In this document: piece after piece, positions 49,433 to 57,690 of the stretch
How the letters are laid out: every line of letters starts with the position of its first letter
How positions within the stretch are numbered: position 1 is the first letter of the stretch
NCBI RefSeq assembly: GCF_042676065.1
Contig: NZ_JBHTJO010000001.1
Span: 434,001-498,000, forward strand
Length of the DNA: 64,000 nt
Direction: 5' to 3'
Source: Methyloligella solikamskensis
GTDB taxonomy: Bacteria > Pseudomonadota > Alphaproteobacteria > Rhizobiales > Methyloligellaceae
Notes under the pieces: generated by a model
The model's database searches: none
What the model was told of the DNA's origin: nothing
The model's input: only the letters and a program-made list of their open reading frames with translations
Made by a program: the position numbers and the translations under genes

Positions 49433-49852
49433 ATGCTGACAAGGGTCCTGTTGACGCTGATTATTTTGATGGGTGGCGTATCGGGCGCTCTGGCGGGCGA
49501 GCCTGAGATCGTCGCGCTGGGACTGACCGATCATGCCACCTCGGCTGCCGAGGCTGAGAAGGGCGAGGCGCTGGCCGTGCCGGGGCAAAAGTCCGGTGGT
49601 GTCGCCTATGTGGTCGTCGACGGGCTGGACAAAGGCGACGAGGTCACCGTGCGCCTGATGAATGAAGGCAAATCGCTGATGCACAACGTTGCGACGGCCG
49701 AGACCGCCGGGGGCAAGGTGTTCCTGCAGGCCGGCAAGACCGGCGTGCCGGCGGGCGGCTGGCCGGAGGGTGACTACACCGCGAAGGTGGAGATCAAGCG
49801 TGGAGCCGACATGCTGGTCGAAAAGACGTCCGAGGCGATGAAATTCGAATAG
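49433..49852 (+). CDS. Small secreted protein of unknown function
   Basis: 139 residues: signal peptide (MLTRVLLTLIILMGGVSGALA), then a single beta-rich domain with KGDEVTVRLMNEGKSLMHNVAT and WPEGDYTAKVEIKRGADMLVEKT, which reads like an immunoglobulin-like or invasion-type fold. ATG at 49433 behind TAGGAGAG. Divergent from leuB. Not identified. Confidence 0.65.
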   Translation: MLTRVLLTLIILMGGVSGALAGEPEIVALGLTDHATSAAEAEKGEALAVPGQKSGGVAYVVVDGLDKGDEVTVRLMNEGKSLMHNVATAETAGGKVFLQAGKTGVPAGGWPEGDYTAKVEIKRGADMLVEKTSEAMKFE

Positions 49853-49936
49853 AGGCGGTTGAGGGGCCGGCCCCGCACGCTTGACGCGTGTCCTCACGTG
49901 GCGAAAGCTGAGCGCTTCGCTGATTGGGGGACAGAT

Positions 49937-50053
49937 ATGACGGAAGAGAAAGAGCCCAGCACGGGCTCCAAGATCGTGGGCTATGCGGTGCCGATCCTCG
50001 GTATCATTCTCGGGCTGATCGGGATCGGCTTTGCCGCCGGGGTGTTTGGCTAG
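49937..50053 (+). CDS. 38-residue membrane microprotein
   Basis: Starts MTEEKEPSTGSKIVGY and consists of a polar head and one hydrophobic, glycine-rich helix (VPILGIILGLIGIGFAAG). GGGGGACAG lies before the ATG. It follows the previous gene by about 85 bases on the same strand. Single-helix proteins of this kind often assist a membrane complex; no partner is evident. Confidence 0.55.
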   Translation: MTEEKEPSTGSKIVGYAVPILGIILGLIGIGFAAGVFG

Positions 50054-50080
50054 GGACCGGCAGCGCTCGTTGCCGCCAGG

Positions 50081-50686
50081 CTAAATCCAGGGGCGGGCGG
50101 CGGCGTTCTCGGCCTCGAAGCGCTCGATGGCGTCGCCCTTCTCGAAGGTCAGCGCGATGTCGTCGAGGCCCTCCAGCAGGCAGCGCTTGCGGAACGGGTC
50201 GACCTCAAAGCTGATCGTGCCGCCATCGGGGCCTTTGATCTCCTGGTTCTCCAGATCCACCGTGATCGTGGCGTTGGCGCCGCGGGACGCATCGTCCAGG
50301 AGCTTGTCGATGTCTTCCTGGGGCAGGGTGATCGGCAGAATGCCGTTCTTGAAGCAGTTGTTGTAGAAGATGTCGGCGAAGCTCGGCGCGATGATGCAGC
50401 GGAAGCCGAAATCCAGCAGTGCCCAGGGCGCGTGCTCGCGGGATGAGCCGCAGCCGAAATTGTCGCCGGTGATCAGGATCTTCGCCTGGTCGTAGGGCGC
50501 GTTGTGCAAGACGAAGCTTTCGTCCTTGTTGCCATTCTCGTCATAGCGCAGCTCCGCGAAGAGCCCCTCTTTAAGACCGGTGCGCTTGATGGTCTTCAGG
50601 TACTGCTTCGGGATGATCATGTCGGTGTCGATATTGATCATCGGCAGGGGCGCGGCGACGCTGGTCAGGGTTACGAATTTTTCCAT
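50081..50686 (-). CDS. leuD: 3-isopropylmalate dehydratase small subunit
   Basis: With LeuC isomerises isopropylmalate. 201 residues: APLPMINIDTDMIIPKQYLK, GDNFGCGSSREHAPWAL (substrate loop) and RCIIAPSFADIFYNNCFKNG. Minus strand between leuB and leuC, separated from both by unrelated small genes. Confidence 0.96.
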   Translation of the reverse strand: MEKFVTLTSVAAPLPMINIDTDMIIPKQYLKTIKRTGLKEGLFAELRYDENGNKDESFVLHNAPYDQAKILITGDNFGCGSSREHAPWALLDFGFRCIIAPSFADIFYNNCFKNGILPITLPQEDIDKLLDDASRGANATITVDLENQEIKGPDGGTISFEVDPFRKRCLLEGLDDIALTFEKGDAIERFEAENAAARPWI

Positions 50687-50833
50687 CGGTCTTCGGTCTG
50701 CTCTTTCAAGGTTCGAGCTTGTCGCGGAATGTCTTCTCAGGCGCGTATATAGGGCCTGAGCGGAAATTTCTCCAGCGCTGGGATCTTGCGGTTAGGGCCA
50801 GGCTAACGGGCTCGGTCTGCCTACCGGCGGGCT

Positions 50834-51421
50834 CTATCGGCTGGCTTGCCGGTTCTGGCCGAGGGCCTCGGCGTAGCACTGACGCATGCGCTGACAGCGG
50901 TCGGGTCCTGGCGGGTGGACGCCGTCGCCCTTCAGCTTGGAGATGAAGCGGCAGATGTCGTTCATGCCGTTATTGTCGAGCCAGCCGCGCTTCACGCCGT
51001 TCCGAATGGAGTAGCAATCCGCCTTGGTCTCGCTGGCGCCGATGAACTGATGCCCGCACTCGTGGTGGTAGATGTAGAACTTCACCGGGGTGGAGAGCCC
51101 CTCCAGCCGCGCCGGATTCAGGATCACGTAGCCGGGAAATGCGCCGCCCCAGCTGTCGAGATCGGCGTTCATCACCGTGGGCCGGGTGCCGCAGGTGACA
51201 GCATGGCCGTCGAGCTTCAGCTGGCCGTGATCGATCTTCTGAGCCTTCGGCCCGACGATCTTCATATATTCTTCGAGAGACGGGTTCCGGGTGGCGGGGC
51301 CCATCATGCTGGGCGCGTCAAGTCCCGACGGGGCGTAGGTTTCGCCCACGCCCATGCTGCAGGCGGCGACCAGAAAGCTGCTCGCCACGACGCCCAGAGT
51401 TATGCTCAGCCACCGGTTCAT
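50834..51421 (-). CDS. Lipoprotein with HExxH metallopeptidase-like motif
   Basis: 195 residues; lipoprotein signal (VASSFLVAAC). A zinc-peptidase-like motif HHECGHQFIGASETKADC has the HExxH core plus a downstream Glu/Asp; the cysteines around it (C in HAVTCGT, C after ADC, DICRF, RMRQCY) suggest disulfides. The pattern occurs in small putative metallopeptidases of alphaproteobacteria. Catalysis not shown. Confidence 0.7.
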   Translation of the reverse strand: MNRWLSITLGVVASSFLVAACSMGVGETYAPSGLDAPSMMGPATRNPSLEEYMKIVGPKAQKIDHGQLKLDGHAVTCGTRPTVMNADLDSWGGAFPGYVILNPARLEGLSTPVKFYIYHHECGHQFIGASETKADCYSIRNGVKRGWLDNNGMNDICRFISKLKGDGVHPPGPDRCQRMRQCYAEALGQNRQASR

Positions 51422-51520
51422 GGTCTATTCACCATAGCGGCGAGCACGGGCGCTAGGCAATTGGCGCAGATGCAACACCTTCGATGTTTTTAATGCCCCT
51501 CGCAGCACGCTATTCCCCCG

Positions 51521-51919
51521 TCAGCTGCGTTCGATCTCTTCCATATCGTCATCAGATAAGCCGAAATGATGACCAATTTCGTGAATCAGCACATGAGCGA
51601 TGATGGCATCCAGCGGATCGCCGTCGGCGTGCTGAAAATTGATGATCGGGCTGCGGTACAAGAACACCATGTCCGGACCGCCCGGCACGTCGAAATTGCT
51701 TTTCCGGGCGAGATCGACGCCGTGATAGAGGCCGAGCAGCTCGTAGGGTGAGTTCAGCCCCATCTTGAGGAGCGTGTCCTGGTCGGGGAACTCCTCGATC
51801 CGGATGGCGAGGTCGCCGCACTGGTCGGTGAATTCCTTGGGTAGGCTCTTATAGACGCGCCAGGCGACCTTCTCGAACTCGTCGAGGGACGGCCCGTGCT
51901 CGGGCTTGTGCTGGGTCAT
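51521..51919 (-). CDS. Minimal zinc metallopeptidase family protein (possible zincin-like)
   Basis: 132 residues. The C-terminal HVLIHEIGHHFGLSDDDMEEIE is the HExxHxxG zinc motif of the minimal metallopeptidase-like proteins (DUF of the 'possible zinc metallopeptidase' type); N-terminal FEKVAWRVYKSLPKEFTDQCGD and ITHHF-like elements are typical. No signal peptide, so cytoplasmic. Start overlaps the stop of the methyltransferase by 4 bases. Confidence 0.85.
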   Translation of the reverse strand: MTQHKPEHGPSLDEFEKVAWRVYKSLPKEFTDQCGDLAIRIEEFPDQDTLLKMGLNSPYELLGLYHGVDLARKSNFDVPGGPDMVFLYRSPIINFQHADGDPLDAIIAHVLIHEIGHHFGLSDDDMEEIERS

Positions 51920-52686
51920 TTCGTGGCTTCCGAGGGCTTCTTGGCGATGACGATGGCTTCGCGCAGCGAGAAGGTGAGGCCGTCTTCAGTCTCTTGCGGT
52001 TTCAGGAAGTCCTTCAAGGGCTCTTCCTCCAGCATGGAACGCAGGCGCTCCACGGTCTGGGGCTTGCAGCGCATGCGCTCCACCCAGGGGTCGAAGGGGA
52101 TCTCCTGATCCATGACCTCGGCGCTTTCCACCTCCAGCCCGGCGGCGTCGATGAGGTCGGTCCATTCTTGCAGCGACAGCGCCCGGCCGTGACTCGGGTC
52201 GCGGAGCTTCTCGAACGCGTTGTAGCGGAAGGCGAGGTCTTCGTCGGTGGGCGAGATGTTGTCGACCAGGGCGAAGGTGCCGCCGGGGATCAAGACGCGG
52301 GCGGACTCCCGGACGAAAGCTGCCGGATCCGGAAAATGGTGCGCGGCCAGGCGGCAGGTCACCAGGTGATAGCTGGTGCTGGGAAACGGCAGGTCGTCTG
52401 CGGGCGCGATCGCCGTGACGACATTGTTCAGCCCGCGCTCCTTGGCCAGGCGCTTCGCCTGTTGGAGCATTTCTGGGGTGATGTCGCTGGCGGTCGCCTT
52501 GGCGATCCTGGGGGCGAAGAGCAGGGCGGTGTGGCCCGCGCCGGTCGCGATATCCAGATGGCGCCAGTGGCTCTCGGGCAGGATGAGATTGGCGAGCTTG
52601 GCCAGCGACGGCCCCGCGGCATGAACCTGGGAGGCCGCGTAATCCGCCGCCGATTCACCGAATTTCTGTTGAACGAGGGAGGTCAT
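51916..52686 (-). CDS. Class I SAM-dependent methyltransferase (UbiE-like)
   Basis: 256 residues: HLDIATGAGHTALLFAPRI (motif I), ASDITPEMLQQAKRLAKERGL, CRLAAHHFPDPAAFVRESARVLIPGGTFALVDN. Resembles UbiE/Coq5-like small-molecule methyltransferases. Coupled to the metallopeptidase gene through ATGA, and 17 bases downstream of leuC, so likely in one transcript. Substrate unknown. Confidence 0.8.
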   Translation of the reverse strand: MTSLVQQKFGESAADYAASQVHAAGPSLAKLANLILPESHWRHLDIATGAGHTALLFAPRIAKATASDITPEMLQQAKRLAKERGLNNVVTAIAPADDLPFPSTSYHLVTCRLAAHHFPDPAAFVRESARVLIPGGTFALVDNISPTDEDLAFRYNAFEKLRDPSHGRALSLQEWTDLIDAAGLEVESAEVMDQEIPFDPWVERMRCKPQTVERLRSMLEEEPLKDFLKPQETEDGLTFSLREAIVIAKKPSEATK

Positions 52687-52703
52687 CTCGCCCTCTTAGC
52701 CGG

Positions 52704-54134
52704 TTAGTGAGGCCGGCGGATGTCGACGAAATGACCGGCAATGGCTGCTGCAGCCGCCATCTGCGGCGAGACCAAGTGGGTCCGGCCCAGACGGCCCTGA
52801 CGGCCCTCGAAGTTGCGGTTCGAGGTGGACGCACAACGCTCGCCGGGGGCCAGCTTGTCGGGGTTCATGGCCAGGCACATGGAGCAGCCCGGCTCGCGCC
52901 ATTCGAAGCCGGCGGCCAGGAAAATCTTGTCCAGGCCTTCGGATTCGGCCTGAGCCTTCACCAGGCCGGAGCCGGGAACGATCATGGCGTTCAGGTTCTC
53001 GTTGACATGCTGGCCTTCGACGACCTTGGCCACGGCGCGCAAGTCTTCGATGCGCCCGTTGGTGCAGGAGCCGATGAAGATGCGGTCCAGCTTCAGGTCG
53101 GTGACCCTCTCGCCGCCCTTCAGACCCATATATTCCAGGGAGCGGACGGCGGCCTTGCGCTTGATCTCATCCTCGATCTCTTCCGGGTTCGGAACGTGGC
53201 CGGCGACCGACACCACCTGCTCGGGGCTGGTGCCCCAAGTGACTAGCGGCGGCAGATTCTCCGCATGGAGGACGATTTCCCGGTCGAACTCCGCATCGTC
53301 GTCTGAGAACAGCTTCTCCCACTCGCGCATTGCCAGCTCGAAATTGCCGGCTTTCGGCGCGCGGGGGCGGCCCTTGATGTAGTCGAAGGTGCGGGCGTCG
53401 GGAGCGATCAGCCCGGCGCGGGCGCCGCCCTCGATGGACATGTTGCAGATGGTCATCCGGCCTTCCATGGAGAGGCTCTGGATGGCTTCGCCGGCATATT
53501 CGATGACATGGCCGGTGCCGCCCGCCGTGCCGATTTCGCCGATGATGGCCAGGATGATGTCCTTGGCGGTCACGCCTTCGGGCAGCTCGCCGTCGACGCG
53601 GACCTTCATGTTCTTGGCCTTCTTCTGGATCAGCGTCTGGGTGGCGAGCACATGCTCCACCTCCGAGGTGCCGATGCCATGGGCCAAGGCGCCGAATGCG
53701 CCATGGGTCGAGGTGTGGCTGTCGCCGCAAACGATGGTGGTGCCGGGCAGGGTGAAGCCCTGCTCGGGCCCGACCACGTGGACGATGCCCTGGCGCCGGT
53801 CGCGCTCGTGATAATATTCGATGCCGAACTCGGCCGCGTTCTTGGCCAGCGCCTCCACCTGGGTGGCGCTTTCCGGATCGTCGATGCCGTGGCTGCGGTC
53901 GGTGGTCGGAACGTTATGGTCGACAACGGCCAGGGTCCGCTCCGGCGAGCGCACCTTGCGTCCGGCCATGCGCAGGCCCTCGAAGGCCTGGGGGCTCGTC
54001 ACCTCATGCACCAGATGCCGGTCGATATAGAGCAGGGCCGTGCCGTCCTCCGCCTCATGGACGAGATGGGCATCCCAGATCTTGTCATACAGGCTGCGGG
54101 GACGATTGCTGATGTGATGCGGCTGTTCTGGCAT
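52704..54134 (-). CDS. leuC: 3-isopropylmalate dehydratase large subunit
   Basis: [4Fe-4S] aconitase-family subunit. 476 residues: LVHEVTSPQAFEGLRMAGR, GDSHTSTHGAFGALAHGIGT, and cluster cysteines in FIGSCTNGRIEDLR and REPGCSMCLAMNPD. Leads the leuC/leuD/leuB stretch on the minus strand. Confidence 0.97.
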   Translation of the reverse strand: MPEQPHHISNRPRSLYDKIWDAHLVHEAEDGTALLYIDRHLVHEVTSPQAFEGLRMAGRKVRSPERTLAVVDHNVPTTDRSHGIDDPESATQVEALAKNAAEFGIEYYHERDRRQGIVHVVGPEQGFTLPGTTIVCGDSHTSTHGAFGALAHGIGTSEVEHVLATQTLIQKKAKNMKVRVDGELPEGVTAKDIILAIIGEIGTAGGTGHVIEYAGEAIQSLSMEGRMTICNMSIEGGARAGLIAPDARTFDYIKGRPRAPKAGNFELAMREWEKLFSDDDAEFDREIVLHAENLPPLVTWGTSPEQVVSVAGHVPNPEEIEDEIKRKAAVRSLEYMGLKGGERVTDLKLDRIFIGSCTNGRIEDLRAVAKVVEGQHVNENLNAMIVPGSGLVKAQAESEGLDKIFLAAGFEWREPGCSMCLAMNPDKLAPGERCASTSNRNFEGRQGRLGRTHLVSPQMAAAAAIAGHFVDIRRPH

Positions 54135-54241
54135 GGCTACTTAATTTGCAACGGTTCTAAAGTCTTTCAAGGCGACAGATAGCGTCTCACGTGGCGGTTT
54201 ACAATTCCGCACCGTCGCCGCAAGCGCGCATGCACGACATT

Positions 54242-54368
54242 CGTCATGCCCGGACTTGATCCGGGCATCCATGCCGTTTCGGTGCAGCAAACTCAGTGGT
54301 CGATTTGGACAGCCGACACACGTTGCGAGGTAACGGCGTGGATTGCCGGGTCAAGCCCGGCAATGACG
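54242..54368. repeat. Two palindromic repeats between leuC and rplS
   Basis: The unit 54242-54275 (arms around CCCGGA/TCCGGG) is the exact inverted copy of 10088-10121. A second, related palindrome (ATTGCCGGG/CCCGGCAAT, 54342-54364) lies 67 bases further, in opposite orientation. The pair frames a stretch after the end of rplS, like bacterial interspersed mosaic elements. Confidence 0.75.
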
Positions 54369-54389
54369 CGTGAGCTAGGGCCGAGGCCC

Positions 54390-55118
54390 TTAGCTCTTCT
54401 CGGCGTCGCCTTCGTCCTTGGAAGCCTCTTCCGCAGGCGCCTCTTCGGCCGGAGCTTCGGCAGCGGCCTCGTCGGAAGCCTCTTCCTGCTCGGGGACCTC
54501 GTCCGCCGTGGTCTCGGCCATGAGGGCGACGGCCTGCTTTACCCAGTCGTCACGCTCAACAGCACCGTCGAGCTCCAGGGTCTCGTCCATCTTCGCGATC
54601 TCGTCGTCGGACAGATTGGCGATCTGAGCGAACTGGATAATGCCGACCTTATTGAGCTTGCGCTCCATCTCGGCGTTGAGGCCCTCGATGAGCTTGAGAT
54701 CGTCCGCCTCGCCCTTGGGACGCTTGAAGCCCTTGAAGATATCCTTCTTCTTCGTACGGGCGTCGATGCGCTCCGGGATACGGGCGGCCTTACCGCGGCG
54801 GCCACGGAGATAGTAGAGCTTGGCGCGGCGGACCTTGCCGCGGCGCACCACCTCGATGGATTCGATCATCGGGGAGTGGACGGGGAAGACGCGCTCGACG
54901 CCCTCGCCGTAGGAAATCTTGCGGACGGTGAAGTTCTCGTGGAGCCCGGCACCGGAGCGGCCGATGCAGACGCCTTCATAGGCCTGGATACGGCTGCGGT
55001 CGCCTTCGATCACCTTCACGTTGACGCGGACGGTGTCGCCGGCCTGGAATTTCGGGACCGAACGCTGCTTGGCGAGTTCGGCAATCTGCTCGCGATCGAG
55101 CTCTTCGATAATGTTCAT
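54390..55118 (-). CDS. rplS: Ribosomal protein L19 with extra HHH-like domain and acidic tail
   Basis: Large-subunit protein at the 30S interface. Residues 1-125 are normal L19 (VPKFQAGDTVRVNVKVIEGDRSRIQAYEGVCIGR, in parts; VRRGKVRRAKLYYLRGRRGKAARI). Then follows a second module (about 135-200: EADDLKLIEGLNAEMERKLNKVGIIQFAQIANLSDDEIAKMDE, in parts), like the helix-hairpin-helix extensions seen on alphaproteobacterial L21. It ends in an Ala/Glu tail. 242 residues, about twice the usual size. Last gene of the rpsP-rimM-trmD-rplS group. Confidence 0.93.
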   Translation of the reverse strand: MNIIEELDREQIAELAKQRSVPKFQAGDTVRVNVKVIEGDRSRIQAYEGVCIGRSGAGLHENFTVRKISYGEGVERVFPVHSPMIESIEVVRRGKVRRAKLYYLRGRRGKAARIPERIDARTKKKDIFKGFKRPKGEADDLKLIEGLNAEMERKLNKVGIIQFAQIANLSDDEIAKMDETLELDGAVERDDWVKQAVALMAETTADEVPEQEEASDEAAAEAPAEEAPAEEASKDEGDAEKS

Positions 55119-55422
55119 CGTCTGATCCTTTCAGGACGCCGGCCGGCCAGCCTTCTCTCCTCAACCCCTGAGGGAGTGGCCGATCTCAAGCGAACGCCAT
55201 TCTTTTTGATTGAATGCATGCCCGATTGCTCGAGCGCTTCCCAAACCCGGGCGGACCGTACCGTCCGAGTGCGGAAGCTGGCGGTTTTCTAGTCGAAAGG
55301 ATGCGTCTTGTCTATGGCTGGCGGCGGCTGGCCAAGACGAAAAATTCAGGGCGCGCCGGCGGCCGGCGCGGCCCTGTTTCGTGCTTCCGGATCGGGACGT
55401 TTCGGTCTCGACGTCTCGGACG
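55119..55422. other. Intergenic region upstream of rplS
   Basis: About 300 bases. It should contain the rplS promoter or leader. The only clear structure is the strong hairpin at 55341-55380 behind the small secreted gene. No supported gene. Confidence 0.4.
55341..55380 (-). terminator. Rho-independent terminator behind the small secreted gene
   Basis: GC-rich stem of about 14 pairs (CAGGGC-GCGCCGGC and GCCGGCGC-GGCCCTG with one bulge), followed on the minus strand by AATTTTTC. Flanking A- and T-runs make it usable in both directions. It separates rplS from the genes upstream, so rplS has its own promoter. Confidence 0.7.
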
Positions 55423-55683
55423 CTATTTGGATTTCAGCTTCTGACCCATGGCCGGCGTGATCTCACCGTCGGCGACCAGCGCATTGACGCAGCGGTCGGA
55501 GAGCTGGAAGCGGACTTTGCGCATGCACGCGCGAAGGCCCTGGCTTTCGATGCTATGGGAGGAGCAGTGACGCTCGTAATCCGTCTTGCAGTCGCGCTTC
55601 TGGCGCGGCGTGACGGGACCGGCATAGACGGCGCTCGCGCCGAACAGGACGGTCAGAAAGAGTGCAAAAGCTTTAGTGTACAT
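55423..55683 (-). CDS. Small secreted cysteine-containing protein
   Basis: 86 residues: signal peptide (MYTKAFALFLTVLFGASAVYA) and a helical mature domain with four cysteines (RDCKTDYERHCSSHS … RACMRKVRFQLSDRCVNAL). Cysteine spacing resembles the short Cys-rich repeat proteins of Rhizobiales. Inserted between trmD and rplS, with its own terminator. Function unknown. Confidence 0.7.
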   Translation of the reverse strand: MYTKAFALFLTVLFGASAVYAGPVTPRQKRDCKTDYERHCSSHSIESQGLRACMRKVRFQLSDRCVNALVADGEITPAMGQKLKSK

Positions 55684-55798
55684 GGTGCGGGCCCCTGAAC
55701 GTTCGCCTGATTAACGCCGCACGTTAGCCAAAGTTCGCTACAGTTGCGAGTCAGTCCGCCACAGGCTGCCGAATTCCTACACAGATGATTTGATTCAG

Positions 55799-56503
55799 TT
55801 ATTTCTCATTGCCGGAATACCGCGACCAAAGGTCGGGTCGGCGGGCGCGGGTGATTTTCTCGGCCTCTTCGCGGCGCCACTCGGCGATTTTTCCGTGATC
55901 GCCGGAGAGCAGGACCTCCGGGATCTTGCGGCCCTCGAAGTCCCGGGGGCGGGTGTAGTGAGGATACTCCAGCAGGCCGTTGGAGAAGCTTTCCTCGTCC
56001 AGGGAGATGTCGTTCCCGGTGACTCCGGGAAGTTGCCGCACGACCGCATCGATCAGCACCATGGCGGCGAGCTCGCCGCCGGACAGCACGTAGTCGCCGA
56101 TGGATATCTCCTCGACGCTGCGGGCATCGAGCGCCCGCTGATCGACCCCTTCGAAGCGGCCGCAGAGCAGGATCGCGCCGGGGCCCTGGCTGAGCTCATG
56201 GGCCTTCGCCTGGGTCAGCGGCGTGCCGCGGGGGCTCAGATAGATGGTGGGGGCGTCCTTCGGCATGTGCTCGCGGGCCGCATCGATAGCCGCGACCGCG
56301 ATATCGGGGCGCATGACCATGCCCGCGCCGCCGCCGGCGGGCGTGTCGTCGATGGAGCCGTGCTTGTCGGTGGCGAAGTTGCGGATGTCGCGGGTGCCCA
56401 GCGACCAGAGCCCGTCCTTGAGGGAGCGGCCGGCGAGGCTCATGCCGAGCGGCCCGGGAAACATCTCGGGGAAGAGGGTGAGCACCTCGGCAAGCCAGAC
56501 CAT
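55799..56503 (-). CDS. trmD: tRNA (guanine37-N1)-methyltransferase
   Basis: SPOUT enzyme that methylates G37 of tRNA and prevents frameshifting. 234 residues: LTLFPEMFPGPLGMSLAGRSL, GGGAGMVMRPDI, YLSPRGTPLTQAKAHEL, ILLCGRFEGVDQRALD (knot region), SIGDYVLSGGELAAM. Follows rimM with 3 bases between. Confidence 0.97.
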   Translation of the reverse strand: MVWLAEVLTLFPEMFPGPLGMSLAGRSLKDGLWSLGTRDIRNFATDKHGSIDDTPAGGGAGMVMRPDIAVAAIDAAREHMPKDAPTIYLSPRGTPLTQAKAHELSQGPGAILLCGRFEGVDQRALDARSVEEISIGDYVLSGGELAAMVLIDAVVRQLPGVTGNDISLDEESFSNGLLEYPHYTRPRDFEGRKIPEVLLSGDHGKIAEWRREEAEKITRARRPDLWSRYSGNEK

Positions 56504-56506
56504 CGG

Positions 56507-57094
56507 CTATTCCTCCTCGCGTGACGGCGCGTTTCTTGTCGGCTCGTCTTCGGCGGGCTCATCTTCACCCGGCTCGTCGATCAGGCCTTCCGGCAGGTGG
56601 ATCGTCAAGCGCCCGGCTTCGATATCGACGTTAGGCACCGCCTCTTCGGTGAAGGGCACCAGAATCGTCTGGCCGCTTTCGGGCTGCAGCTCGATGATAT
56701 CGCTTGCGCCGAAATTGTGGACCGCCGTCACCACGCCAAGTTCGGCGCCTTCTCCGTCGATCGCCGTCAGGCCGACGAGATCGGCGTAGTACCACTCGTC
56801 GGGCTCGCTTTCGGGGAGCCTGTCCCGGTCGACATAGAGCTTGGTGCCGGTCAGCGCCTCGGCTTCGTTCCGGCCGTTCACGCCTTTGAACTTGGCGATC
56901 AGCCCCTTGGGGCCTTCGCGGAGGTGGGCGATCTTGAAAGTTCGATCGCCCGCTTCCGTCTGTAGCTTGCCGTAATCGGCGATTGCCGCAGGGTTTTCGG
57001 TATAGGAGCGGAGGCGGAGCTCGCCCTTCAGGCCATGCGCCGCCCCGATCTCACCCAGGAGGAGGCGGTCATCCGCCTTCTCGCCTGCGGCCAT
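56507..57094 (-). CDS. rimM: 16S rRNA processing protein RimM
   Basis: Assembly factor for the 30S head that binds S19. 195 residues: LLLGEIGAAHGLKGELRLRSYTE (RimM domain), EWYYADLVGLTAI and ELGVVTAVHNFGASDIIEL (PRC-barrel), VPFTEEAVPNVDIEAGRLTI, then an acidic tail rich in Glu/Pro. Between rpsP and trmD. Confidence 0.95.
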   Translation of the reverse strand: MAAGEKADDRLLLGEIGAAHGLKGELRLRSYTENPAAIADYGKLQTEAGDRTFKIAHLREGPKGLIAKFKGVNGRNEAEALTGTKLYVDRDRLPESEPDEWYYADLVGLTAIDGEGAELGVVTAVHNFGASDIIELQPESGQTILVPFTEEAVPNVDIEAGRLTIHLPEGLIDEPGEDEPAEDEPTRNAPSREEE

Positions 57095-57100
57095 CGCTCT

Positions 57101-57631
57101 TTACGCCTTCTCTTCGTCGGCCACTTCTTCTTCAGTGGCCTCGGCAGACGCTTCGGGCTCGCCGGCAGCTTCGTCAGCCGCGGCCACGGTTGCCTCGTCG
57201 GCGCCCTCGACGGAAGCCTCTTCCTCGGCCGCGGCAGCATCGTCAGCGGCTGCGGTCTCGGCGTTTTTAGCTTCTTCCTCAGCGGCCTTCTTGGCCTCTT
57301 CGGCCTCTTTCCGCTCTTCCTCGCGCTCGGTGCGCTTCTTGCCCCACTGGGCCTTCTGAGGATTGTTGCGGGCCTCGCGCTTCAGAATGCCGGCGGCGTC
57401 CAGGAAGCGGTGCACACGATCGGTCGGGCGCGCGCCCACACCCAGCCAATGCTTCACGCGGTCCTCGACCAGCTGCACGCGGTCTTCGGAATCGCGGGGC
57501 AGAAGCGGGTTATAGGTGCCGATCTTCTCGATATAGCGGCCATCGCGGGGGAAGCGGGAATCCGCCACCACGATGCGGTAGTAGGGGCGCTTCTTGGCAC
57601 CGCCCCGGGACAGTCTGATCTTCAGCGACAT
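57101..57631 (-). CDS. rpsP: Ribosomal protein S16 with long Ala/Glu tail
   Basis: 30S assembly protein. The first 80 residues are typical (SLKIRLSRGGAKKRPYYRIVVADSR, in parts; YIEKIGTYNPLLP). After NNPQKAQWGKKRTEREEERK follows an unusually long Ala/Glu-rich tail of about 75 residues, giving 176 in total. Start of the minus-strand rpsP-rimM-trmD group, 59 bases after ffh. Confidence 0.95.
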   Translation of the reverse strand: MSLKIRLSRGGAKKRPYYRIVVADSRFPRDGRYIEKIGTYNPLLPRDSEDRVQLVEDRVKHWLGVGARPTDRVHRFLDAAGILKREARNNPQKAQWGKKRTEREEERKEAEEAKKAAEEEAKNAETAAADDAAAAEEEASVEGADEATVAAADEAAGEPEASAEATEEEVADEEKA

Positions 57632-57690
57632 TTTTCGTTACTCCTGAGCTTGTCTTAATTCCGGATTGTCTGTGAGCGACCGGTTTCCGG

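Noticed and set aside
55214..55444. 76-codon plus-strand frame in the rplS upstream gap
   Set aside because: Arg/Gly-rich, covers the terminator hairpin and overlaps the opposite small secreted gene; no start signals.
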